A DNA stretch of 64,000 nt from the IMG/VR virus record IMGVR_UViG_3300017917_002759, positions 1 through 64,000 of that record. The stretch is one strand, 5' to 3'. The DNA is from a virus. Each line of letters begins with the position of its first letter. The first letter of the stretch is position 1. A program made the position numbers and the translations under genes. This document shows, piece after piece, positions 42,112-50,443 of the stretch. The notes beneath the pieces were generated by a model. It was not told the DNA's origin, made no database searches, and saw only the letters and a program-made list of their open reading frames with translations.

Positions 42112-42670
42112 CTCCGTGTATCCATCCTACTATGCAATATCGAATTCCTTTAGTAACCTCAGTTACTCTATGAATTAGATATGACGGAAAAATTACAATA
42201 CTTCCTTTCCTAACACTAGTATATTCAGAAAAAGACGGAATAAACTCTAGAGTCCCGCCTTCAAATTCGTTAGGATCAGATAGTAGAATAGAAAAACTTA
42301 ATTTTCTAGTAGATATATTTGTAGGACCAAAATCATTGTGCCAATCATAGTGCGATTTTTCTGCATCAGTATATCTAAACATTAACGGGGGGTCGTAGTC
42401 CTCAAATCCTTTAATGTTAAAATTGTAGAATTTTTTATTAGCATCAAAAACTTTTTCTAAAATTTTTGATGTAACAAGTTTAGGAAGTTCTTTCATCGCG
42501 ATTTCAACCACTCGTATATCGTCCGTCTTACCAGTAATTTTAGAACCTATTGTTTTTCCGCTGACCCACTTATCGTCTAATATTTTTATCAGTGTGTCAC
42601 ACTCTTGAGTAGAAAACATATTTCCAACAATGATTAAATTTAGAAATTCGTTTTGTTTATTTTTATTCAT
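42098..42670 (-). CDS. 2OG-Fe(II) oxygenase, prolyl-4-hydroxylase-like
   Basis: 190 residues from ATG 42670; the frame extends upstream inside the neighbouring gene, but this start gives the normal coupled overlap of 8 nt. HYDWHNDFG supplies the H-x-D iron ligands, and HRVTEVTKGIRY near the C terminus the distal His and 2-oxoglutarate-binding Arg, within a typical double-stranded beta-helix (FEGGTLEF, RKGSIVIFPSYLIH). Hydroxylates a protein or small substrate using 2-oxoglutarate and oxygen; substrate unknown. Last gene of the five-enzyme cassette. Confidence 0.8.
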   Translation of the reverse strand: MNKNKQNEFLNLIIVGNMFSTQECDTLIKILDDKWVSGKTIGSKITGKTDDIRVVEIAMKELPKLVTSKILEKVFDANKKFYNFNIKGFEDYDPPLMFRYTDAEKSHYDWHNDFGPTNISTRKLSFSILLSDPNEFEGGTLEFIPSFSEYTSVRKGSIVIFPSYLIHRVTEVTKGIRYCIVGWIHGDSFQ

Positions 42671-43205
42671 TATGATGAAGTCTATTAACAATTTGATCGT
42701 GTGCGTGATTAGCATAAGGACCATTTTTTCTAACATAATGAAAAAATGCTTGCGTCTGCCAATTTTGATGAATCATTTGATCTCTCCAATGCTCAATAGC
42801 ACACCCTCGGTATATACAAGCATCGCCACGATTTAATATTATCTGAAAATCTTGATCATTGCTTCTTGCCCAAAACGACCACGGTGACAGTGCATAATCT
42901 AGAGTAATTGTAAAACTGATTTCACAAGATTCTCTATCCACATGTCTTTTTAAAATTTCTCCCCATTTATAAATTCTAGAATAATTATATGTTGGGATCA
43001 ATTCCTCTCCCACTTCGTCTTCTACTTTTTTATGACACAACGCTTGTATATCATTAAAAATTCCGTAAAAAGAAATGCTTTTTTTACATTGTACATCGTT
43101 GTAGTTTATGTTCGCTCCAGTTTGTTCAGACAAAAACATTCTCTGAGACATCGATCGACATATATCGTCTTTTATGAATTTTTTTGAAATAATAAAATCT
43201 TTCAT
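42663..43205 (-). CDS. 2OG-Fe(II) oxygenase-like protein
   Basis: 180 residues. LKRHVDRESCEISFTITLD contains the H-x-D pair; GDACIYRGCAIEHWRD provides the distal His and Arg; FFHYVRKNG ends the fold. This type is common in marine T4-like phages, often near fibre genes. It is 1 nt from the carbamoyltransferase upstream and overlaps the next oxygenase. The two oxygenases are only distantly alike, so they probably act on different sites. Confidence 0.75.
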   Translation of the reverse strand: MKDFIISKKFIKDDICRSMSQRMFLSEQTGANINYNDVQCKKSISFYGIFNDIQALCHKKVEDEVGEELIPTYNYSRIYKWGEILKRHVDRESCEISFTITLDYALSPWSFWARSNDQDFQIILNRGDACIYRGCAIEHWRDQMIHQNWQTQAFFHYVRKNGPYANHAHDQIVNRLHHNE

Positions 43206-43206
43206 C

Positions 43207-44850
43207 TTAATTTACAATTTTTCCTATTTCTGGAAACCACACATAATCAAGATGAGAATTTTTTAAAGTTTCAATTGCTTCTGCAGGCTCTTCTATAAGC
43301 GGTTTTCCTGCTAAATTAAAACTAGTATTAAGTAAAACACCGAAACCTGATATTTTTTTAAACTCAGTTAGCAACTCATAGATATGACCATCCTTGCTTG
43401 TAACTGTTTGAATTCTACATGTATTATCTGCATGAATTACTCCTGAAATTTTGTTCCTTGCATCGGGCTTTACTGGAAAGCTCATAGTCATAAATGGACA
43501 GCTTGTAATGTGCCCCATTTCAAAAAATAAAGGAGCATCCTCTTCTAACACCATGGCAGCAAATGGTCGATACCATTCTCTGTTTTTAATTTTATTAACG
43601 ATATCTTTTGCATCGGGGTGTGCTGGATTAAAAATAATCGATCTATTACCCAATGCTCGCGGACCGCTTTCTGCTAGTCCGTTATATATTCCAACGCTTT
43701 TGTAATTATATAAAAGTTTAGCAATGTCTGATACATTACACGATTCTCCCTCAATTCCTTCAAGAGAATATTTTTTTCCATGCACAAACGTATGCTGTAT
43801 TGGTTTGATTACTGGATCCTGCGATTCGTTCCGATAAACATACATAGCTCCTCCTAAACTGTTACCAGAATCATCTGCTAATGGTTCAAAGTAAAATTCA
43901 ACATCCGGAAATTGAGTAGTATAGTAGTGATTTGCTACAATATTTAATCCATAGCCGCCGGTTATGCATATCTTCTTCAGGCCTGTTTTTTCTATAGCTT
44001 TTTTTATCAAATGACAAACAGCTTCCTGTGACTGAACTTGAACTTGGTAAGCATAGTCTGCAAAAAATTGATAATTTTCTTTTGTTATATTTTTTCTAGA
44101 ATGCACTTGTAATTCTTTATTAATAGCATACCACGATCCAGGAACTTCTGAACGGTCAAATAATAAATCGTTAGGAATATTTCCTGATAAAAATAATTTT
44201 GGAGCATTTGGATTAGGTCTCCCGTATGATGCTAATCCCATAGTTTTTCCGTTTTCTAATACGCTCTGCTGGATTAGGGATGTTGCTGTTTCATAAACAG
44301 AAACTATACCGTACATGCTCTTGCATTGATGTTCGCACTTAGGATTTTTTTCGTATTGTTTTTGCATCCATCTATGTGTTTCGGCATTATATACATCAAA
44401 CCAAAAATTCTTATATATTTCATGAAAATAACAAGGATAACTTGCTTTAAAAATAGTTTCACATTCTCTAATATTATCATTTGCGTAAATCGATCCACTT
44501 CGATCAACAACAATAATTGCAGCTTCTTCAAACCCGCTATTATAAAAAGCTAATGCAGCATGTTGAAGATGGTGTGTTTTAGAAAGATCAACAATAGCCT
44601 TCAACCCAGTTTTTTTCTGTAGATAAAATAGCCAGGTCATTAGTGCCGGATGATCCGGGGCTGGTGCTCCTATAACGGCGTGATCTATAGGTCCTTTGGC
44701 TTCGGCTATTGCTCTATCAACTGATGCAAAAGGCTCGGCATCTCTTTTCCATTTGGTCAGCCGTTCCTCTTTATAAAAAAGTTCTACTTCTCCGTCGTTG
44801 ATGATACCAACCGAAGAATCGTGTAATGGACTGACACCTAATACTCTCAT
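43207..44850 (-). CDS. NodU/CmcH-family carbamoyltransferase
   Basis: 547 residues. N-terminal actin/Hsp70-like (Kae1-related) domain begins VLGVSPLHDSSVGIINDG, with the metal-binding HHLQHAALAFY and VVDRSG; GGYGLNIVAN follows; the C-terminal domain has GPRALGNRSIIFNP and NTSFNLAGKPLIE. The family makes carbamoyl-adenylate from carbamoyl phosphate and ATP and transfers the carbamoyl group to a hydroxyl. Members occur in marine T4-like phages; acceptor unknown. It is 3 nt from the halogenase upstream and sits between halogenases and oxygenases, which suggests joint action on one product or on virion proteins. Confidence 0.9.
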   Translation of the reverse strand: MRVLGVSPLHDSSVGIINDGEVELFYKEERLTKWKRDAEPFASVDRAIAEAKGPIDHAVIGAPAPDHPALMTWLFYLQKKTGLKAIVDLSKTHHLQHAALAFYNSGFEEAAIIVVDRSGSIYANDNIRECETIFKASYPCYFHEIYKNFWFDVYNAETHRWMQKQYEKNPKCEHQCKSMYGIVSVYETATSLIQQSVLENGKTMGLASYGRPNPNAPKLFLSGNIPNDLLFDRSEVPGSWYAINKELQVHSRKNITKENYQFFADYAYQVQVQSQEAVCHLIKKAIEKTGLKKICITGGYGLNIVANHYYTTQFPDVEFYFEPLADDSGNSLGGAMYVYRNESQDPVIKPIQHTFVHGKKYSLEGIEGESCNVSDIAKLLYNYKSVGIYNGLAESGPRALGNRSIIFNPAHPDAKDIVNKIKNREWYRPFAAMVLEEDAPLFFEMGHITSCPFMTMSFPVKPDARNKISGVIHADNTCRIQTVTSKDGHIYELLTEFKKISGFGVLLNTSFNLAGKPLIEEPAEAIETLKNSHLDYVWFPEIGKIVN

Positions 44851-44853
44851 TTT

Positions 44854-46440
44854 TTAATCCTCAAAATAATAATTGGTTTTTAGAAAATCATATAAGGTTT
44901 GTTCTTGGTTAGCAGCTTCCTCCCAGCGCGATTTTCTTCTTTCAAATTCTTTAAACATTTGATCGTATTTAATTTTATGATCAGTTAAATCTTGTGTTTG
45001 AAATATTTTTTCAGTAATATCGTCAAATACAAAATAGTTCATTCCTGCCGCCACCCAATTAATTCCCGATGTATCCGGCAAAGAATAATCATACATTTTA
45101 CTTTGCGATAATGTATTAAATCCGCCAATTAATTGATTAGGAACTATAAATTTTAGATATTCTCTTTGAGAATTTTCCTTCCAATAATTAGTATCGTCTC
45201 TAATACTCAACGCATAATGCAAAGAAATAAATTCTGCAAACGACCTAAACATATTATAGGTTGTTTTATTATATACATCTCGATCCCATTGGGTTATTGA
45301 GTTTTTTGATATTGTTTTTAATAATTTGAACAAAAATTCATGGACACTGTATAGGCCGTTAGATTCTAAAGGCTCTAAAAACCCTGCACTTAGTCCTATA
45401 GCAACTACATTTTTTACAAATGTTCGTTCATGAATCCCTACACGCATCGTTACATCTTTAAATTTTAAATTATCTATTTCTTCTTTTGATCTAGGAATTA
45501 ACATTTTGTTCGACATGAGATAATTTTTAAATTCTTCAAGTGCATTATCTGGATCTATATGTTTATCTGAATAAACATATCCAGTCCCTAATCTGCTCCA
45601 TAGCGGAGTATTCCACACCCATCCATGCCCTATTGCGGTACAATGTGTAAATGGTTCGATTTCTTTCGGCTTATCTTTATAAGGAACTTGGCATGCCCAA
45701 GCTCGGTTATTAATTAAAATATCTTCAAAAGATTTAAATGGTTCTTTTAAAGTTTGTCCTATTAATAAACTTCTAAACCCGGTACAATCGATATAAAGAT
45801 CTGAAACAACAGTGTCACCGGTGTCTAAAATTAATTCTTTTATTCCGTAGTCGTCTGTTTTTATATCAGTAACAGTGGCTGGTATTAATTTAACACCCCG
45901 AGGCAGACAATATTTTAATTTTAACCAAGCTCCGAATTTAGTAGCATCAAAATGATATGCTACATCATTCTTTGGGGTAAAATTATCAAAGTTTTTTTTA
46001 GAATTTAAACTAAACTTGTTGTTTCGAAATAGTGCTGCTGAAGGAAAATAACAATCTACAAAATCTTGATTTGGAGTTTCCGGGTACAGTGCTTTTTTAA
46101 TTAACCAGTCTTGAGTAGATTTTGAAACATTGTTTAAAACCGGCGCACCGAAAGGGTAATGAAACGATCCAGAATCCTTTTCGTAAAAATCAGTAAATTT
46201 AATGCTCATTTTAAGAGTAGCATCTGTATATTTTATAAAATCTTTTTCATCTATATCAAGATAATGACAAAAAGTTTTAATTGCACCTAAGGTACTTTCC
46301 CCAACACCTATAATAGGAATGTTTGGACTTTCTATCACAGTAATTTCTTTTTCTGGAAAAGATTTTACAAATGCAGCGGCCGACATCCAGCCCGCACTTC
46401 CTCCACCGACGATTGTGATAGTGTTAATTTTTTTAATCAT
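44854..46440 (-). CDS. Flavin-dependent (tryptophan-type) halogenase 2
   Basis: 528 residues. VGGGSAGWMSA is the FAD-binding GxGxxG; TDATLKMSIKF holds the lysine equivalent to the catalytic K79 of PrnA; HGWVWNTPL corresponds to the halogenase motif WxWxIP (here W-x-W-x-T-P, so the Ile is replaced); GLSAGFLEPLES is the typical C-terminal FAD site. Makes hypohalous acid from FADH2, oxygen and halide, needing a separate flavin reductase that is not seen here. Overlaps the upstream halogenase by 4 nt. Substrate not predictable. Confidence 0.85.
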   Translation of the reverse strand: MIKKINTITIVGGGSAGWMSAAAFVKSFPEKEITVIESPNIPIIGVGESTLGAIKTFCHYLDIDEKDFIKYTDATLKMSIKFTDFYEKDSGSFHYPFGAPVLNNVSKSTQDWLIKKALYPETPNQDFVDCYFPSAALFRNNKFSLNSKKNFDNFTPKNDVAYHFDATKFGAWLKLKYCLPRGVKLIPATVTDIKTDDYGIKELILDTGDTVVSDLYIDCTGFRSLLIGQTLKEPFKSFEDILINNRAWACQVPYKDKPKEIEPFTHCTAIGHGWVWNTPLWSRLGTGYVYSDKHIDPDNALEEFKNYLMSNKMLIPRSKEEIDNLKFKDVTMRVGIHERTFVKNVVAIGLSAGFLEPLESNGLYSVHEFLFKLLKTISKNSITQWDRDVYNKTTYNMFRSFAEFISLHYALSIRDDTNYWKENSQREYLKFIVPNQLIGGFNTLSQSKMYDYSLPDTSGINWVAAGMNYFVFDDITEKIFQTQDLTDHKIKYDQMFKEFERRKSRWEEAANQEQTLYDFLKTNYYFED

Positions 46441-47951
46441 TTGGCACCTAATATTGATAAAAATTTTCTATGATCAAATACTGATTTTGCACTATCATAA
46501 ACTGTTGAAAGATATTTTTTAAAATAAATGTTCCACTCTGATTGTAGTTGCTTATCTTCGAATGATTTCTTATAAACAGAGGGCTCGAGCTCTCCATTGC
46601 CTCCTAACACGTAAAGCCAATTTGCTTGCCCAAAAATTTTAAAAAGTGATTGATCATCGTTATCGATTGGTCGTTGTTTCCATAAATTGATTGTCTTTTT
46701 TAGATTATCTGGAGCATTCTCCCAAGTGAATTTTTTCCAAAATTCAGTATCGTCTCGGTGAGTCACATAATGAGAATATAAAAATTCCATAATGTGTGTA
46801 TTCATAGAAACTATTTTTTCATTATAGCTATCTATAACGTCTTGATTTAAATCTTCTGATAAAGTTAAACTATTTTTTAATAGTTCGAGACTTCTTATTG
46901 ACATCATTATCGATGTAGCTTCTAAAGGTTCGGTAAAACCGCTCGACAATCCGATAGCCACACAGTTATTGATCCATGTTTTTTCGTAGCACCCAGCCTT
47001 AAATTTAAATGTTTTTACTGGTTCAATTTTTTGTTTCAACACTGATTCAATTTCTTCTTGAGCCTCTTTCTCGTTGATATATGAACTATCGAAAATATAA
47101 CCGCAACCCGTTCTATGCTGAAGGGGAATTTTCCACATCCAACCATGTTTCATTGCTAAGGCAGTAGTATAAGGTTCAACATCATTTTTACTCGGTAAGA
47201 AAAATGCTAGAGCAGTATCAACCGGGAGAAACTTATTATAATTAATCCAGGGAGAATTGAATTTTTTTCCGATAATTAGTCTTTGGAAACCTGTGCAATC
47301 AAAAATAAAATCTAAATCTAATAATTTATCATCTTCTAAAACTAGAGATTTTATTTTTTTATTTTGATCAAAAACAATATCTTTTATGTTAGATTCTATT
47401 CGATTTATATTTCTATCTTTTGCAATTTTTTTAAGATATTCTGCTAATAATCTAGCATCAAAATGTAGAGCAAAGGTTCCCACTTCTTTTAAATTATTTG
47501 CCGAATCGACGAAAAACGGAACTTTATTTTTTTCACTATATACACAATAAGTTGTAGTTCTTCCTGGATTGATTTCGTTAGCTAACATACCATGTGTTAA
47601 AAATGATCCTTGTACATTAAAGAACCTAGTTCCGTAATTGCATTCATTAAGGTGAGGATTAGATACCGCAAATGGATGATAATAATATTCATTATCACCG
47701 TTCCAATTTTCAAATTTTATTGATATTTTTAAACTACCATTGGTTTCTTTGATTACAGATTTATAATCAATATCTAATTGTTCAAAAAAATCAATAATAT
47801 TAGGTGTAGTTCCCTCACCAGCACCTAATATGCCAATATCACTGCTTTCTACTACAGTAATATTGGCATTAGGAAATAATTTTCTTGAAAAAAGAGCGGT
47901 AAGCCAACCAGCAGTACCGCCACCTGCGATAATAATATTTTTGGTATCCAT
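46437..47951 (-). CDS. Flavin-dependent (tryptophan-type) halogenase 1
   Basis: 504 residues. IAGGGTAGWLTA (FAD), NGSLKISIKFENW with the catalytic Lys position, HGWMWKIPL (intact WxWxIP), GLSSGFTEPLEAT. A diverged paralogue of the next gene. First gene of a compact late operon; ATG 47951 is 6 nt after TAAATA with no Shine-Dalgarno. PrnA-like halogenases are known from marine T4-like cyanophages, but a tandem pair is less usual. Two enzymes could halogenate different positions or substrates. Confidence 0.88.
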   Translation of the reverse strand: MDTKNIIIAGGGTAGWLTALFSRKLFPNANITVVESSDIGILGAGEGTTPNIIDFFEQLDIDYKSVIKETNGSLKISIKFENWNGDNEYYYHPFAVSNPHLNECNYGTRFFNVQGSFLTHGMLANEINPGRTTTYCVYSEKNKVPFFVDSANNLKEVGTFALHFDARLLAEYLKKIAKDRNINRIESNIKDIVFDQNKKIKSLVLEDDKLLDLDFIFDCTGFQRLIIGKKFNSPWINYNKFLPVDTALAFFLPSKNDVEPYTTALAMKHGWMWKIPLQHRTGCGYIFDSSYINEKEAQEEIESVLKQKIEPVKTFKFKAGCYEKTWINNCVAIGLSSGFTEPLEATSIMMSIRSLELLKNSLTLSEDLNQDVIDSYNEKIVSMNTHIMEFLYSHYVTHRDDTEFWKKFTWENAPDNLKKTINLWKQRPIDNDDQSLFKIFGQANWLYVLGGNGELEPSVYKKSFEDKQLQSEWNIYFKKYLSTVYDSAKSVFDHRKFLSILGAK

Positions 47952-47957
47952 TAAGGA

Positions 47958-47965
47958 TATTTATA
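47958..47965 (-). promoter_or_regulatory. T4 late promoter, exact TATAAATA, leaderless type
   Basis: Exact consensus on the minus strand within the 38-bp gap after the protease gene. Ends 6 nt before ATG 47951, so the five-enzyme operon should start with a leaderless or nearly leaderless message. Confidence 0.65.
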
Positions 47966-47989
47966 GAGAAGATTTTTAAGAAATTCTAG

Positions 47990-49546
47990 TTATGATTTTG
48001 TAATTTCATACACAAACCCACTTCTAAAGGGCTGCTGCAGATATCTATTTTCTGCCGATTGGAGACTTGATAAATCAGTAAATCCGCCACCACTGTTTGT
48101 TAATCTATTTTGTACCGCTGAATTAGTAAGCCAAGTATTAGTTTTATCTAGATTATAATCAGGTCTAGATTCTAACATACAAGCAACGACCCCTGCAACT
48201 TGTGGCGAAGCCATAGAAGTCCCGCCAATCTTAGTGCTCTTAAAATCAGTATTAGCAGGATAATCTACTGATCCTGAATTTGTTTCGATATTAGAACCTT
48301 CAGGTATAGCACTGATAATATTTTCTCCAGGAGCAAACACAGTAATTCGAGGACCTGTATTACTGAATAAACTTTTTGCTTCTGTTGTCGCAGCTCTTAT
48401 TGAACCGACACATGCGACTCCCGGTACTGCTGACGGAGTAGATCCTTGGTGATAAAATACTTGTCCCACCCCGGTTTTGTTATAAAAATTATTAAAATCT
48501 TGTCCAGTCGGCACATCGATTTTGTGTGCTTCGTTGCCGGCAGCGCCTATCAAAATTACGCCGTCGTCAATACAATCTTCAATATCTGCATCTACAGAAG
48601 AAACTCGAACAGGATGTATATAAGTAAATGGAGCAGATGATCCTTGCCTATTGTAAATTGTTTGGATCATGCCGTATGCAGAGATCATGGTTGTACCGGA
48701 CCAAGGTGTTCCGCGATACTCTCCTCCGCTGATATTGGTATAAGTTGTAAAATATTCCCAACTCATATTAACTACAGTCGGTCTTCTATACCCAGTTTCT
48801 GCAATAATAGGTTTTAAATTATGCCACGCTCTAATCATGTTAAAACTAGCTGATACACCAAATGCCGCAGGATTGTCTATAATAGTAATCGCATAAATGT
48901 TGGCTCTTTTAGCCCAACCGTACAATCTGCCAGCAGCAGTTCCAGCCACGTGGGTTCCATGACCGTCTGGATCAGTATAATGATTAGGGTCTTGAGTGTA
49001 TGTTCCTGTTAGGCCGCTAATACTAGGCCAATTGACTTGTTGAAATCTACTGGCTGTACCAGCTAAATTTAACCATTCCGGATGATTAAGAAGAATTCCG
49101 CTATCTTGTATAACAATATCAACACCGTTGCCTGTTAATGTGTAACCGTGATTATAATTTAACGTGCCCGATGTTGCAAAAAAATTATCTGGGAATGAAC
49201 AGGCAGGGATGGCCCAGTTATAATGATTAGAATTTAGATCCGGTTCTTTTGAATAAGTCCTTGCCTCCTCTATAATGCTAGGCCTAATAAAAATACCATT
49301 TTCTATCTTAGTACCAAATCTTACATCGACTATTCTCGGATCATTTTTTAATAATATTGCTTCCTCTAACGTTAAGACAAAATCAACGTTTCGTTTGCTG
49401 TCAATTTTTTCATTATATAATTCTACTTGACGGTTTGGCATCCACTGATTATGATTTGTACCGCTGACCATATCTTCGATAAATGCATCAACATCGACTC
49501 CTTTTTTTAACGTTACAACTGCTTTATTTTGATCTTCTGTACTCAT
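47990..49546 (-). CDS. Subtilisin-like serine protease (S8)
   Basis: 518 residues with the full catalytic triad: Asp in VIQDSGI, His in DGHGTHVAGTAAG and Ser in GGTSMASPQVAGV, plus the oxyanion Asn region GAAGNEAH. An N-terminal segment of about 130 residues may act as a propeptide or anchor (VVTLKKGVDVDAFIEDM resembles an I9-like inhibitor fold). No signal peptide. It is the third gene of a unit after the 907-residue fibre and a 297-residue beta protein (2 nt spacing). A virion-borne protease acting on the host surface, or on fibre maturation, is inferred. Confidence 0.85.
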   Translation of the reverse strand: MSTEDQNKAVVTLKKGVDVDAFIEDMVSGTNHNQWMPNRQVELYNEKIDSKRNVDFVLTLEEAILLKNDPRIVDVRFGTKIENGIFIRPSIIEEARTYSKEPDLNSNHYNWAIPACSFPDNFFATSGTLNYNHGYTLTGNGVDIVIQDSGILLNHPEWLNLAGTASRFQQVNWPSISGLTGTYTQDPNHYTDPDGHGTHVAGTAAGRLYGWAKRANIYAITIIDNPAAFGVSASFNMIRAWHNLKPIIAETGYRRPTVVNMSWEYFTTYTNISGGEYRGTPWSGTTMISAYGMIQTIYNRQGSSAPFTYIHPVRVSSVDADIEDCIDDGVILIGAAGNEAHKIDVPTGQDFNNFYNKTGVGQVFYHQGSTPSAVPGVACVGSIRAATTEAKSLFSNTGPRITVFAPGENIISAIPEGSNIETNSGSVDYPANTDFKSTKIGGTSMASPQVAGVVACMLESRPDYNLDKTNTWLTNSAVQNRLTNSGGGFTDLSSLQSAENRYLQQPFRSGFVYEITKS

Positions 49547-49548
49547 TT

Positions 49549-50442
49549 TTAACCTCTATATAACTGTATATAATCTATGTGAAAATTGTCTCCGGACGAA
49601 GTCCCAAAGTCGAATCTTAATCCGGTGATGGTATTATCAACCCAATCAGTGCCGCCGGCAAATAATGTTTCCATATTAACTGTGATTATTTGAAAGTTTC
49701 CGTCCCAGGTGGGTTCAGTCATTAATGCTTTAAAACTTTCCGAAAATTGATTTCTACCCTGTCTTGTAAAATATAAACTTCCGTCCCAGCCAGTTCCAGA
49801 TAATCTTCTCAATCTGATATCTATTCTATTATAGTTTCTACCGTCGAAACTGACCTGTGCAGTTCTTTGAATAGAAGGATCGGTAGCAGTAGAATTAGTT
49901 AAAATAACACCTGTAGCATTTATTTGGACATAATCGACATCAATGTCCCAACCAAAATAATTCCCATCGCTAGGAAAATCCAAGAAATTACCGGCACCAC
50001 CTATTAATCTTTTTGTAACAACAGTAAAAGTATTTAACGGTAATTCGCTATCAGAAATAGTTGTTCCAGTACCGTCACCATAGTCTATGAATAAACTACC
50101 CGTGCCCGCCCTTCTTCTTAACCTGGCAGTAACGATTACTTCTCTAGTATCATAATTTGTTAAATTACTAAACCTCATTAAAGAATTTCCAAATGTTTGA
50201 AACTGCCAACGATATGTTCCGTCAAAGTTATTTGTATCATTAACATTGTTAAAAACATCAGTGGCACTGTTACCCTCTAGTTGTGCTCCGGTGACTGCCG
50301 ATAACAGTGTAATTGTGGCATTAGTTCCTGTAAAACTTTCTGTACCCGAATCGAATGCATAGACAATGGGAGTTATTGTAGGTATAGTAACAACGCCATT
50401 AACTGCATAAATGCGATTAGGTAGTAAAGTAATTGCTGGCAT
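49549..50442 (-). CDS. Beta-rich, jelly-roll-like structural protein
   Basis: 297 residues, almost entirely beta by pattern, with two similar sandwich-like halves: VIVTARLRRRAGTGSLFIDYG in outline (RRRAGTGSLFIDYG) and IRLRRLSGTGWDGSLYF; C terminus FHIDYIQLYRG resembles the last strand of carbohydrate-binding sandwiches. No family can be named. Gaps of 1-2 nt to the fibre upstream and the subtilase downstream indicate one translation unit, so it may be a fibre-attached binding domain or protease partner. Confidence 0.55.
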   Translation of the reverse strand: MPAITLLPNRIYAVNGVVTIPTITPIVYAFDSGTESFTGTNATITLLSAVTGAQLEGNSATDVFNNVNDTNNFDGTYRWQFQTFGNSLMRFSNLTNYDTREVIVTARLRRRAGTGSLFIDYGDGTGTTISDSELPLNTFTVVTKRLIGGAGNFLDFPSDGNYFGWDIDVDYVQINATGVILTNSTATDPSIQRTAQVSFDGRNYNRIDIRLRRLSGTGWDGSLYFTRQGRNQFSESFKALMTEPTWDGNFQIITVNMETLFAGGTDWVDNTITGLRFDFGTSSGDNFHIDYIQLYRG

Positions 50443-50443
50443 A

